A stretch of DNA of 64,000 nucleotides, from positions 62,001-126,000 of the forward strand of contig CATXUX010000002.1 in assembly GCA_958402795.1 (NCBI GenBank). The letters run 5' to 3'. The position numbers and the translations under genes were made by a program. The stretch is from an uncultured Lachnospiraceae bacterium. Lineage in GTDB: Bacteria; Bacillota; Clostridia; Lachnospirales; Lachnospiraceae. Below are positions 50,050 through 59,065 of the stretch, piece after piece. The notes beneath the pieces are model-generated. The model saw nothing but the letters and a program-made list of their open reading frames with translations, made no database searches and was not told the DNA's origin. Every line of letters begins with the position of its first letter. The stretch's first letter is position 1.

Positions 50050-50997
50050 TTATGCCAGAATTTCCCGGACCTCGTCCGGTGAAATACCGCATTCATCGGC
50101 AATCTCACTCTCGGTTTTTCCTTCTTCATTCATTTTATAGACTTTCTTTATAAGTTTTCTTTCCTGCTTTTTTCCAATTTCTATGCCTTGTTGCTGCCCG
50201 ATCTCGATACCTTGCTGTTGTCCGATTTTAATGTATTGTTCTTTTAAAATCCGGTCATGATTTTCCTGATCAAATGACGAAAGTACCACGTTTCTAACCT
50301 CCCCGCGATGTTTTAGCAGGAACTCACGCAAAATATCATCATCAATACAGCTGTCAACTGCCCGGTTGATTGCTTCTGTCCTGTCTTGTCCGGAAGCCAG
50401 ACTATTGCGGATTCGATCCACTAAAATTGCATACTCTTTCAATTTCCTGCACCGTTCCATTAGCTGGGAATTGTGTCCGTAGTTGATATTGAGCATCGTT
50501 GCTGTGCAGTTGAGGCATGGTTCTTTTCCTTTAATTTCCGGAAATGCATCGGTTAATTCCAGCCGCTGGATATCCGGCTCATTTTCCGGACCGTTGTAAA
50601 AAATGAAATACTGCGGCAACGGAACCTTCTGCAGCACGCTGGAATAAATATCCAGTTTATTCTGCTCAATGTAGGCTTCGTAGTTCCTTGCAAAATATAA
50701 GAATCCTCGCATCGGCATGTTCGGATTCACCGTGCTCTGGTGTTCATACAGGTTCAGCGTCTCTCCGATTAGAAATGAAAGGTCATTTTTCATGCAGATG
50801 TAGACCGCATCGTCCAGTGTGTAGATAGTTAACTCTTCCGGATCCTTATAATCGCTTTCATTCACTGCATTGTACAGATCCAACAAGTCTGCCTTTTCCT
50901 GAAAAATGAGTCGGAACAGGCTGTCCTTGTATTTCCGGTTTGTCTTGTAAGGAACCGATGGTTTTTTTCTACGTAAGTTCTTTTGTTTTTTTGTCAT
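50050..50997 (-). CDS. Rpn-family PD-(D/E)XK nuclease / transposase-31-like protein
   Basis: A 315-residue protein starting NRKYKDSLFRLIFQEKADLL, typical of the Rpn (recombination-promoting nuclease) or PDDEXK-transposase family in Clostridia. The nuclease core follows (YMPMRGFLYFAR-like MPMRGFLYFARNYEAYI, and VPLPQYFIFYNG). Near residue 265 the heptad-like unit IGQQQGIE occurs twice and then as IGKKQE, probably an extending coiled segment. The C-terminal 30 residues (KTESEIADECGISPDEVREIL) look like a small helix-turn-helix. GGAGGAG precedes the ATG. Role probably in mobile or repetitive DNA; not shown. Confidence 0.8.
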   Translation of the reverse strand: MTKKQKNLRRKKPSVPYKTNRKYKDSLFRLIFQEKADLLDLYNAVNESDYKDPEELTIYTLDDAVYICMKNDLSFLIGETLNLYEHQSTVNPNMPMRGFLYFARNYEAYIEQNKLDIYSSVLQKVPLPQYFIFYNGPENEPDIQRLELTDAFPEIKGKEPCLNCTATMLNINYGHNSQLMERCRKLKEYAILVDRIRNSLASGQDRTEAINRAVDSCIDDDILREFLLKHRGEVRNVVLSSFDQENHDRILKEQYIKIGQQQGIEIGQQQGIEIGKKQERKLIKKVYKMNEEGKTESEIADECGISPDEVREILA

Positions 50998-51305
50998 AAT
51001 TCTCCTCCATTATAAAATGATTGGGGGCAGAAAGCAACAAATGAATCCATATTTCAAAATGTCAAAAAATGTAAAGATTACGAAAAGTACATCCTTGTAC
51101 AATCTGCCCTATTCAGTCACTGTAAGTAGTAACTCTGTATGTTTTCTTGTTCCCTTTATGAATCTTAGGCAGAATTGCCGGATGCATAAAACTTTGTTAG
51201 CAGACGGATGCTCTGCTGAAAAGTAGAATCATTATACTCCATAGGCGTTGAAAATTCAATAGTGGGTTTTATAAAAAATCAGTATGCTGTTGGAAGTGGT
51301 ATAAA
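50998..51305. other. Intergenic region, no gene supported
   Basis: About 300 bases between the Rpn gene start and the terminator of the anchored protein. A short frame at 51017-51226 lacks a ribosome site and family features. No clear promoter was recognised by eye. Confidence 0.5.
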
Positions 51306-51336
51306 GAAAAAGGACTGCCGAAACTGACAGTCCTCC
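51306..51336 (-). terminator. Terminator of the anchored LRR protein gene
   Basis: On the minus strand AGGACTG pairs with CAGTCCT over a ten-base loop and is followed by TTTTTC. Confidence 0.8.
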
Positions 51337-51353
51337 ATTTTGAACTTTGTTGA

Positions 51354-52808
51354 TTACAGCTCTTTAGCTTTTTTCTTCATTGTCCGGATACTAAGCAGTG
51401 CAATTGCCAGCACCGCACTCATTCCCATGATATACAGAACGACCGGAGCAGTGTCACCTGTTTTTGGGGAGGTGCTGTCTGCCTGTGTAGTCTTTGCCTG
51501 ATCGGTAGAAGAGGCACTCTGGTTACCGGAATTCTGAGCATTTCCGGTTTGGGTATTGCCAGCCGGGGTATCTGTTCCACCTGCCTGCGGATGATCAGAA
51601 GGATTCTGAGGATCCGATGGCTGCTGTGGTTCAGAAGGCTCTTGTGGATCCGATGGCTGCTGCGGTTCGGAAGGTTCTTCCGGTTCAGATGGTTCTTCCG
51701 GTGGAGTCGTATTGTAATGAATGGTTACCCCGTCGAAGCATGTATACGTAAGTCCCATCTCGATCCATGGTGCTAATATGGCATTCCATTCTTCCACGCT
51801 GCCTGCATAATAGATATCTTTCAGACCGGTACACCCGGAAAATGCATACGGATGGATATCCCCTAATGTAATCGGAAGATAGACCGATTCCAGATTTGTG
51901 CAGTCTTCGAACAGCCAGGGTGACAGATATACAATAGAATCGAAGGTTATGGTTGTTAATCCGGTGCAATATCCGAAGGAATCCTCTGCTCCCATTTCGA
52001 GACTTGGAAACCGCAGGTGGTCAAGGCTTGTACAGCCATAAAATGTACTCACTTGAAGATGTGTTAAATTTTCTACGTTAATATCCGTTAAAGCGGTGCA
52101 GCCATAAAACTGTCCCCAATTTTGAAATTGTGTATTTGTACCGAGATGAACCTTTTTCAGGTTTGTGCAGCCTTCAAACGCCCCGCCGTTGACAATTGCT
52201 ACACTTTCCGGCATGGTTACAGATTCAATCATGGTATTTCCTGCAAATGCATCTGTGCCGATTTCTGTGATACCGTCCGGTATCGTTACATTGGCGTCTG
52301 TTCCCTGATATGCGGTCAGTACGCCGTTTTCGACTACAAAATCGGAATCCGCATCCGGATCTTCGTCAGTATCAGTGTTCTTTCCTTTGAATGTGATATT
52401 GATTTCCACAACGTCCCCGGCATGGACAGTTATCTCAGACGGATCAACACTGACCAGCTCATATTCTGTCTCGGGGTCAACCCAGCCTTCTGCATGGAAA
52501 CTGGGATTGCTGAACGTATGGCCATCGTTGGCGGTCCAGGTGTGGCTTTCACTGCTTTCCCCATCCAATGTAAAGATCAATTGCTGTACATCTGTTAACC
52601 CATCACGGTCTGTCCACCAAAAGTTCATTCGGAAATCATGGGTAACCTTCAGTGGATTTCCGTCTTCGTCCACGACGGTTAACGTCCAGGTCACGGATGC
52701 CGGACCGGTACTGATCTCGCTGTCTTCGGCAAATACAGTGATGCACATGGACAGGCTCATCACAAATGCCAGAAGAAGCGCGAGAAATTTGTTTGCTTTC
52801 ATTTTCAT
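51354..52808 (-). CDS. Cell-wall-anchored BspA-like leucine-rich repeat protein
   Basis: A 484-residue surface protein. Signal peptide in residues 1-28 (FLALLLAFVMSLSMCITVFA). Residues about 35-150 form an unassigned beta-rich domain; 155-335 hold six or seven LRR_5/BspA repeats of the type AFAGNTMIESVTMPESV and FEGCTNLKKVHLGTN. A proline-rich spacer built on PSEPQQPSDPQ follows, then a QTGNAQNSGNQ Ser/Thr region. The C-terminus is a sorting signal: SPKTGD at 447-452, a membrane helix and KKKAKEL. Sortase should attach it to the peptidoglycan. GGAGGAG lies 12 bases before the chosen ATG; a second ATG is two codons later. Confidence 0.88.
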   Translation of the reverse strand: MKMKANKFLALLLAFVMSLSMCITVFAEDSEISTGPASVTWTLTVVDEDGNPLKVTHDFRMNFWWTDRDGLTDVQQLIFTLDGESSESHTWTANDGHTFSNPSFHAEGWVDPETEYELVSVDPSEITVHAGDVVEINITFKGKNTDTDEDPDADSDFVVENGVLTAYQGTDANVTIPDGITEIGTDAFAGNTMIESVTMPESVAIVNGGAFEGCTNLKKVHLGTNTQFQNWGQFYGCTALTDINVENLTHLQVSTFYGCTSLDHLRFPSLEMGAEDSFGYCTGLTTITFDSIVYLSPWLFEDCTNLESVYLPITLGDIHPYAFSGCTGLKDIYYAGSVEEWNAILAPWIEMGLTYTCFDGVTIHYNTTPPEEPSEPEEPSEPQQPSDPQEPSEPQQPSDPQNPSDHPQAGGTDTPAGNTQTGNAQNSGNQSASSTDQAKTTQADSTSPKTGDTAPVVLYIMGMSAVLAIALLSIRTMKKKAKEL

Positions 52809-52953
52809 TTTCTTTACATACTCCTCCTATTTTTTATTTTGTCTCGATCAGCCTACCACTTTAGGACGTTCTTTTGCAACATGGTAAAGTTTAACCATAA
52901 TCGGGAATGCAGATGAAATCATATCTAAATTTATAACTGAAAACGATTTATAA

Positions 52954-52982
52954 TTGACGATTACCGACCGATTTGTTAGAAT
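52954..52982 (+). promoter_or_regulatory. Promoter of the acidic HTH protein gene
   Basis: TTGACG (52954-52959), 17 bases, TAGAAT (52977-52982), about 130 bases before the ATG at 53115. The rest of the gap 52809-53114 holds no gene; an ATGGTAAAGTTTAACCAT inverted repeat lies near 52882-52899, upstream of the divergent anchored-protein gene. Confidence 0.75.
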
Positions 52983-53114
52983 AATACACAGGGAAAAGGA
53001 TAGATTTAGAAAGAAATAATAATGTTTCTAAAAATCCGCCCATAGTTTTTCGCGTGGAAGAACTCGTGATCGCTATGTGGAGAGAAAGTATAGATAATTA
53101 GCAGGAGGTACACA

Positions 53115-54416
53115 ATGGAAGATCTGACATTTGGGGAACAGGTAAAGATTATTTTAAAGAGAAAAAATATGACGATCAAGGAGCTGGCGTCGCAGATTGA
53201 GGAGCGGACGGGAAAGGCAATGTCCCGCCAGAATCTGACGCAGCGTCTTGGAAGAGATAATTTTCAGGAGCAGGATATGCGCCTGATCGCAGCAATTCTC
53301 GGCTGTCCGTTTCAACTGAGTATTTTTCCTGCGGAGAGTGCGCAGCAGAATGCGCAGCCGGCGGATGAGGTTGTGATGCAGTACGCGAACAAGGCGAAGT
53401 GGAAGGACAAGGTGGCTTCCGCAAATGCGGCGGATGAGGGTAATTCACCGCAGAAGGAATATAGCGGACATCCGGCAGGAGAACGAGATATGACGATCGG
53501 GGAACTCTATGAGATCCACGAGGAACTGGACGAGCTGGAAGCTGCGCCTGCCGCAGCAGAAACGGTGCTTTCGGAACCGGAGTCTTATGAGTCTTATGGG
53601 ACAGACGGGATGGGACAGCGGCAGCCGGAAGCTGGCGCGGCCATGACAGAAGAGCAGACAGAGACAACGTCTGCGGCAGAGGAGGCGCTGCAGTCGGAGG
53701 CAGAACTTGGGAAAGCCGTGCTGTATCAGCCGGAAACGGGGCGTGAAGAGGGAGACGCACTGCAGCCGGAAGAAGAATCGCGCGGCGCGGAACCGGGAGC
53801 AGGAGAGGCTGCCCGGGAAGATGAGATGACGCAGACTGTAGAGAATGCTGCGGCAGAGGAGGCTTTCCCATCGGAAACGGCGCAGCCGGAAGCAGAGCTG
53901 CGGGAGCGTGCGGCAGAGGATCTGGAAGAAGGGAAGGAAGAACCGTCGGATTACAACGGGGAAGCTGAGCAGACCGCCGCGGAGGACAAGCGGGAGGAAC
54001 AGCCGTATGAGTCTGCAGACCGGGCAGAGGAACAGCCGCCAAAGGAGCAGAAGAAAGAACGATTCAGTACCACACGGATTTTCCGCAGAAAGCACGCTGC
54101 GGATAAGGCGGTGGAGGAGAACAAGGAAAAGAAGCCGCGTCCGGTCATTACACCGGATTCCAGTAATTTTGAACCTGTGATCAAGCACAAGGATGTAGAA
54201 GAAGATTTGACGGTCGGCGAAGTGAATCCGTATACAGGGCATGAGTATCAGTCGAACAGTGTCCGTATGCATCCGAAACGGATCGGGTATGTGCAGGTGT
54301 ATGACCGCGCCCAGCATCAGTGGACGGATATGACGGAGTGGGCGTTCCTCGGATATCAGGAACGCAAGAAAGCGTTGCTCGGGAAAGACTATGAGCCGCC
54401 GATTTATCTGGATTAA
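53115..54416 (+). CDS. HTH protein with long acidic low-complexity linker
   Basis: A 433-residue protein. Residues 1-70 look like a Cro/CI-type DNA-binding domain (FGEQVKIILKRKNMTIKELA, MSRQNLTQRLGRDNF, MRLIAAILGCPFQLSI). Residues about 120-330 are Glu/Ala-rich, low-complexity and presumably disordered. The last 85 residues are again ordered (VIKHKDVEEDLTVGEVNPYT, VQVYDRAQHQWTDMTEWAFL, YEPPIYLD) and conserved-looking. I do not know the function; a DNA-bound scaffold is possible. GGAGG stands eight bases before the ATG. The dGTPase gene follows 49 bases later. Confidence 0.75.
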   Translation: MEDLTFGEQVKIILKRKNMTIKELASQIEERTGKAMSRQNLTQRLGRDNFQEQDMRLIAAILGCPFQLSIFPAESAQQNAQPADEVVMQYANKAKWKDKVASANAADEGNSPQKEYSGHPAGERDMTIGELYEIHEELDELEAAPAAAETVLSEPESYESYGTDGMGQRQPEAGAAMTEEQTETTSAAEEALQSEAELGKAVLYQPETGREEGDALQPEEESRGAEPGAGEAAREDEMTQTVENAAAEEAFPSETAQPEAELRERAAEDLEEGKEEPSDYNGEAEQTAAEDKREEQPYESADRAEEQPPKEQKKERFSTTRIFRRKHAADKAVEENKEKKPRPVITPDSSNFEPVIKHKDVEEDLTVGEVNPYTGHEYQSNSVRMHPKRIGYVQVYDRAQHQWTDMTEWAFLGYQERKKALLGKDYEPPIYLD

Positions 54417-54465
54417 TATCAGCATGAAACAATCTTTGGCTCGATTGTAAAACGGGAAAGGACAG

Positions 54466-55890
54466 ATGCAGGCGGATATGGAATGGAAAGTATTATTATC
54501 GACAAAGCGTGCCAGAGGAACATCCCAAACGGTAAAAAAAGCGGCAGATCTGCGGAGTGAGTTTGAAAAGGACTACCATCGCATTATCGGCAGCGCGTCA
54601 TTTCGGCGTCTTCAGGATAAGACACAGGTATTCCCACTGGATCAGAGCGACTTTGTGCGAACCCGGCTGACGCATTCTCTGGAGGTTTCTTCGTTTGGAA
54701 AGTCACTGGGGCAGAACATCGGGGAAAGTATCCTTACCTACCGTCCGGATTCCGGATTTACACCGCAGATGAAGGAGGATATCTGTCATATCCTGCAGTG
54801 TGCGGGACTGATTCATGACATCGGGAATCCTCCGTTTGGACATTTTGGCGAGACGGCGATCCGGGAGTGGTTTGGGCGGAATCTTCACAGGCTGGAATTT
54901 TTCGGAAAACCGGTCGATGAGATTCTGACAGATCAGATGTGCGAAGATTTCTGCCATTTTGAGGGAAATGCACAGGCGCTCCGGCTCGTGACGAAGCTAC
55001 ATTATCTGGTCGATGAAAATGGAATGAATCTGACGTATGCGCTTCTGAATACGATCATCAAGTATCCGGTGTCGTCTCTGGAAGTGAATCCGGAGAGCGC
55101 GGATATCAAAGAGAAAAAGATTGGGTATTATCAGGCGGATCAGCGTATTTTCGAAGAAGTTACCAGAGAGACCGGTGCAGGGACCTGCCGCCACCCGCTG
55201 ACCTTTATTCTGGAAGCGGCGGACGATCTTGCCTATAAAACAGCAGACATTGAAGACGCATTTGTAAAAGGCTATATTACGTATGGCAATCTGGAGGAAG
55301 AGCTGGAGCGGCTGGAAGGGGCGGATCCGTCCTGCACCGGAAAGAACGATTTCGATCCGCTCTGGAAGCTCCGGGAACTGTATAAGCGGGGAAAAGATAA
55401 CGGAGTCAGGAACCCGGAAAGCTATGCTGTGAAAAACTGGCTCGTCCGGGTGCAGAGCTTTCTGATCGGCTGTGCTACGTCAGGCTTTATTTCCCATTAC
55501 GATCAGATCATGGCAGGGAGTTACCGCCAGGATTTGTATCATGGTACATTTGGAGAGAAGCTGATCGATCTGCTCGGAGATATGGCATATCGTTATGTCT
55601 TTTCTTCGGATGACATTTCTAAGATGGAAAGGACGGAAGCAGTGATTCTGGACGAGCTGATGGACAGAACGGTGAGTGCAGTTCTGTACTACGATACGGA
55701 TATGACGCTGAACTCGGCGGACAGACAGCTTGTTTCCTCGATCTCAGACAATTATATGAATGCCTACCACCGCGAGGCAAAGGGAAAGAGTGAGGCAGAG
55801 AAACTTTACCTGCGGCTGCTGCTGGTGACAGATTATGTCTGCGGTATGACAGACAGCTACGCGAAGCGGTTATACCAGAGGGGCGCGTAA
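54466..55890 (+). CDS. dgt: dGTPase-like deoxynucleoside triphosphate triphosphohydrolase
   Basis: A 474-residue HD-superfamily enzyme of the dGTPase group, which splits dNTPs into deoxynucleoside and triphosphate. The metal site is RTRLTHSLEV (His70), GLIHDIGNPPFGHFGE (His117, Asp118) and a later Asp in EAADDLAYKTADIED. FRRLQDKTQVFPL is the usual family opening. Start at 54466 follows AAAGGA closely; an in-frame ATG four codons later is an alternative. Specificity for dGTP versus other dNTPs is not decided by these motifs. Confidence 0.9.
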   Translation: MQADMEWKVLLSTKRARGTSQTVKKAADLRSEFEKDYHRIIGSASFRRLQDKTQVFPLDQSDFVRTRLTHSLEVSSFGKSLGQNIGESILTYRPDSGFTPQMKEDICHILQCAGLIHDIGNPPFGHFGETAIREWFGRNLHRLEFFGKPVDEILTDQMCEDFCHFEGNAQALRLVTKLHYLVDENGMNLTYALLNTIIKYPVSSLEVNPESADIKEKKIGYYQADQRIFEEVTRETGAGTCRHPLTFILEAADDLAYKTADIEDAFVKGYITYGNLEEELERLEGADPSCTGKNDFDPLWKLRELYKRGKDNGVRNPESYAVKNWLVRVQSFLIGCATSGFISHYDQIMAGSYRQDLYHGTFGEKLIDLLGDMAYRYVFSSDDISKMERTEAVILDELMDRTVSAVLYYDTDMTLNSADRQLVSSISDNYMNAYHREAKGKSEAEKLYLRLLLVTDYVCGMTDSYAKRLYQRGA

Positions 55891-55991
55891 AGGGAGTCTG
55901 TCAAATTCCGGATGTTTCCGCGAAGTGCGAAAGATTCCTGAGAAACAGAGGACAGACACAGGGAAATCTGCTGTAATCTGCCCTTTCGAGA

Positions 55992-56954
55992 TTAATAGAT
56001 AGAGCGGCACCAGTAGCCGAATTTCCCGACAGGACTGGATTCGTCGTCTGTGAGAGAAAGCCGGCTGTTGAAGGAATCGTTGAACTGTGGGAAACCGAAC
56101 AGCTCAGCGGCGCGGGCCTCCCGGGGATCATAGACTCCGGGAACGCCTACCCAGCAATGTCCGTTTTCCTCAATCAAAAGCAGGTGGTGGTAATTACGGC
56201 AGCCGTGCATCAGAAAACTGTTGTTTGCCAGATTCCAGTATCTGCGGGGAAGGCAGGATAATTCGCCGGGGTGGATCTTCCGGAGCGTTCTGCGCTCGGA
56301 ATCAGCTTCGCTTTGCTCTGTAGCTGAGATGTCCCCGGTTCTTTGTGCTTTCGCTTCTGTTTCGGATTTCGCTTCGGGTTCTGTTTTGGATTCCATTTCG
56401 GATTCTATTTTGGGTTCTGGTTTGGGTTCCATTTCGGGTGCTATTTCGGATTCTGTTTTTGCATCCGCTTCGATCTTCATCTCTGGTTCTGCTTCTGATT
56501 TGCGATCCGGCAGAGGCGCTTTTTCGGGCAGGCGGATATCTTCGGCGGCAGGAGCCGGGGAATCCTGCCGCGTATGGTACTGCCGGATCTTTCCGACGTC
56601 CAGTGCAGTCTCCGGCATGGTGGCGGCGAGATATGTATCGTCGGGAAGTATCAGCAGAAATCCAGAGATCCGGTCCAAACGGTATGCTTCTGGCAGAGAA
56701 TCCTGCGCGAGTTCTAACTGCGTGGAGATTGCATGGGAACCGCAGGGAATCTGTGCGGCAGTGTAAAACACAGCAGTTTCGTCCTCCAGATAGAATACGG
56801 CAAGATCTGCAGTCTCCTGCCGGGTGACGGAAATGTTGCGGATCTGCATCTGCAGCAGGAGTTTCCGGGAATTACCGGATAATTTCAGGAAACCAACGTT
56901 GCGCAGCTTTCGGTTGTGGTTATATTCATAGAGATAATAAATGCCAGAATTCAT
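55992..56954 (-). CDS. DUF6128 domain protein with Glu/Lys repeat linker
   Basis: A 320-residue protein. The N-terminal about 130 residues (GIYYLYEYNHNRKLRNVGFL, LLQMQIRNISVTRQ) form one domain; the C-terminal about 95 (LSCLPRRYWNLANNSFLMHG, HHLLLIEENGHCWVGVPGVY, VGKFGYWCRSIY) is DUF6128. Between them is a degenerate charged repeat built on EPE, ESE and AKTE units. It is widespread in Lachnospiraceae and of unknown function. GGAG lies before its ATG. Confidence 0.8.
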   Translation of the reverse strand: MNSGIYYLYEYNHNRKLRNVGFLKLSGNSRKLLLQMQIRNISVTRQETADLAVFYLEDETAVFYTAAQIPCGSHAISTQLELAQDSLPEAYRLDRISGFLLILPDDTYLAATMPETALDVGKIRQYHTRQDSPAPAAEDIRLPEKAPLPDRKSEAEPEMKIEADAKTESEIAPEMEPKPEPKIESEMESKTEPEAKSETEAKAQRTGDISATEQSEADSERRTLRKIHPGELSCLPRRYWNLANNSFLMHGCRNYHHLLLIEENGHCWVGVPGVYDPREARAAELFGFPQFNDSFNSRLSLTDDESSPVGKFGYWCRSIY

Positions 56955-57036
56955 AAAAACACTCCTGATAGATATTTCTTATGACAGTGTATTCGGGGAA
57001 ACGGAAAAAAAGAATAGAAAGTGGGAATGATATTTC

Positions 57037-57558
57037 ATGGAAGAGATACAGGATCCGAAAACAGATGAAAAATTCATGCGCGAGGCGCTGCGTCAGGCGA
57101 AGAAGGCATATGCACTGGAAGAGACTCCGATCGGCTGCGTGATCGTGCATCAGGGAAAAATCATCGGTCGGGGATATAACCGGCGTATGACGGATAAAAA
57201 TCCGCTGTCTCATGCAGAGCTGACCGCGATCCGCAAAGCAAGCAAAAAAATCGGAGACTGGCGGCTGGAGGAGTGTACACTGTATGTAACGCTGGAACCG
57301 TGTCAGATGTGTGCGGGCGCGATCGTGCAGGCAAGAATCCCACGTGTTGTGGTCGGTTGTATGAACCCAAAAGCCGGATGTGCCGGATCGATCCTCAATC
57401 TGCTTGCAGTTCCGGAGTTTAATCATCAGGCAGAATTAACAACAGGAGTATTGGAAGAAGAATGCAGTACGTTGATGAAACAGTTTTTTCGGGAATTGCG
57501 CGAAAAACAGAAGAAAATAAAAAAGACACTGCCGGAAAGGCAGAGTCGCAGTCAGTAA
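57037..57558 (+). CDS. tadA: tRNA-specific adenosine deaminase TadA
   Basis: A 173-residue zinc deaminase that converts wobble adenosine 34 of tRNA-Arg to inosine. The zinc site is His59-Ala-Glu61 in LSHAELTAI and Cys89/Cys92 in LEPCQMCAGA. Length and the C-terminal helix MKQFFRELREKQKK are standard. The start is supported by GTGGGAATG upstream, which is a weak site. It ends four bases before the 3' end of the SRP RNA gene on the other strand. Confidence 0.95.
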   Translation: MEEIQDPKTDEKFMREALRQAKKAYALEETPIGCVIVHQGKIIGRGYNRRMTDKNPLSHAELTAIRKASKKIGDWRLEECTLYVTLEPCQMCAGAIVQARIPRVVVGCMNPKAGCAGSILNLLAVPEFNHQAELTTGVLEEECSTLMKQFFRELREKQKKIKKTLPERQSRSQ

Positions 57559-57562
57559 TTTT

Positions 57563-57830
57563 TTACGTGCATTACGCTTCGAATGTCTATCCCCAAACGT
57601 TACTCTGGCTTCCAGCTCAGTTCAGGCACCCTCACAACACCCGGAAGGTTCTGCTTAGTGCTGCTTCGTTCCCGACCTGACACGGTTCACAGAGATCCGC
57701 CGCGTGAGACCCGGACTTTCAACACTTTCCGCCAGAGGCAGACTTTGCAAATCTACACCCTCAGCGTAATATCACCCCTGCTATAGCGGATTGCAGGTAC
57801 AAGGCACCGCTAACGCCCCGGCTGCACGAG
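57563..57830 (-). ncRNA. ffs: Signal recognition particle RNA, large Gram-positive type
   Basis: On the minus strand the domain IV signature reads GTGTCAGGTCGGGAACGAAG followed by CAGCACTAAGCAG, the SRP54/Ffh-binding hairpin. Domain I is present as well: the 5' part contains GGCGTTAGCGGTGCC and AGGGGTGATATTACGC, and CGTGCA near the 5' end pairs with TGCACG at the 3' end (57566-57571). Length of about 267 nt matches the large SRP RNA of Firmicutes. Boundaries are set from the promoter and the end pairing. No clear T-run terminator is visible at the 3' end. Confidence 0.92.
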
Positions 57831-57835
57831 TCTAT

Positions 57836-57864
57836 ATTTTACATGGTTTTTGCAGGATTGTCAA
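57836..57864 (-). promoter_or_regulatory. Promoter of the SRP RNA gene
   Basis: On the minus strand consensus TTGACA (57859-57864), 17 bases, TAAAAT (57836-57841). Confidence 0.9.
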
Positions 57865-57931
57865 TGTGTTTCAGAAATTTTCTGTTGACATGTAAAATGT
57901 AAGAGTAAATGTTAGTGTCGGAAAACTTATT

Positions 57932-57960
57932 ATTGCATAAATTACGTATTCAAAGTATAA
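57932..57960 (+). promoter_or_regulatory. Promoter of the DAHP synthase gene
   Basis: TTGCAT (57932-57937), 17 bases, TATAAT (57955-57960), about 65 bases before the ATG. No attenuator or T-box was recognised in the leader. Confidence 0.75.
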
Positions 57961-58030
57961 TTCTTGTGAAATAAAAAAATGTGGAAAAAACGACTTATCT
58001 GTATATAAGGATAACGAGAAAGGGAACCTT

Positions 58031-59065
58031 ATGAGTATTGTTATGACGAAAAAACTGCCGACGCCGAAGGAGATCAAGGAACTGTATCCGGTACCTGCTG
58101 ATGCGGCGGCGGTGAAAGAGAAGAAAGATAAAGAGCTTCAGGACATCCTGAGCGGAAAGAGTGACAAGTTCATCGTGATTATCGGACCGTGCTCGGCGGA
58201 CAACGAAGAGGCGGTCTGTGAATATATCGGGCGGCTTGTCCGGGTGCAGGAGAAGATAGAGGATAAGGTGATGATCGTCCCCCGGATCTATACGAATAAG
58301 CCGCGGACGACCGGCGAAGGATATAAGGGCATGCTGCACCAGCCGGATCCGGAGAAGGAGCCGAATCTGCTGGAAGGTCTGATCGCGATCCGGCATCTCC
58401 ATATGCGCGCGCTGGAAGAGTTTGAACTGCCGATCGCAGATGAAATGCTGTATCCGGAGAATTACCGGTATTTGTCGGACATTTTGTCATATGTGGCGGT
58501 CGGGGCGCGCTCCGTGGAAGACCAGCAGCACCGGCTTGTGGCAAGTGGAATTGAGGCTCCGGTTGGAATGAAGAACCCGACGAGCGGGGATTTTTCCGTG
58601 ATGCTGAATTCGGTACTCGCGGCGCAGCATGGCCACAATTTTCTGTACCGCGGCTGGGATGCGACGACAACTGGCAATCCATATGCCCACACGATCCTGC
58701 GCGGGGCGGTGAATCAGGACGGAAGCGCTGTTCCGAATTACCACTACGAAGATTTACAGAGACTGATGCGGATGTATCAGGAGCGTGAGCTTGAGAATCC
58801 GGCATGTATCGTGGACGTGAACCATTCAAATTCAAATAAGCAGTTTAAAGAACAGATCCGTATTGTGAAGGAGGTATTACACAGCCGGACGCATTCGGAC
58901 GATATCCGCAGCCTGGTAAAAGGTGTGATGATTGAGAGTTATCTTGAGGAAGGCAACCAGAAGATCGGCTGTGGAACTCATGTTTACGGAAAATCAATTA
59001 CTGATCCGTGTCTGGGATGGGACGATTCCGAACGGCTGCTTTACGAGATTGCCGAAAGATGCTAG
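58031..59065 (+). CDS. aroF: 3-deoxy-7-phosphoheptulonate synthase (DAHP synthase), class I alpha
   Basis: A 344-residue class I-alpha (AroFGH-type) DAHP synthase, first step of aromatic amino-acid synthesis. Substrate-binding segments are clear: VIIGPCSADNEEA, RIYTNKPRTTGEGYKGML, PVGMKNPTSGDFSVMLN, YRGWDATTTGNPYAHTILRG, IVDVNHSNSNKQ and GVMIESYLEEGNQ. There is no fused chorismate mutase. The N-terminal extension present in feedback-inhibited E. coli enzymes is here (LPTPKEIKELYPVP), so allosteric control by an aromatic amino acid is likely. Its stop overlaps the end of the convergent membrane gene by four bases. Confidence 0.95.
   Translation: MSIVMTKKLPTPKEIKELYPVPADAAAVKEKKDKELQDILSGKSDKFIVIIGPCSADNEEAVCEYIGRLVRVQEKIEDKVMIVPRIYTNKPRTTGEGYKGMLHQPDPEKEPNLLEGLIAIRHLHMRALEEFELPIADEMLYPENYRYLSDILSYVAVGARSVEDQQHRLVASGIEAPVGMKNPTSGDFSVMLNSVLAAQHGHNFLYRGWDATTTGNPYAHTILRGAVNQDGSAVPNYHYEDLQRLMRMYQERELENPACIVDVNHSNSNKQFKEQIRIVKEVLHSRTHSDDIRSLVKGVMIESYLEEGNQKIGCGTHVYGKSITDPCLGWDDSERLLYEIAERC

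Noticed and set aside
53176..54425. Two long minus-strand frames opposite the acidic HTH protein
   Set aside because: They mirror the Glu/Ala-rich linker as Leu/Arg/Pro-rich low-complexity and have no start signals.
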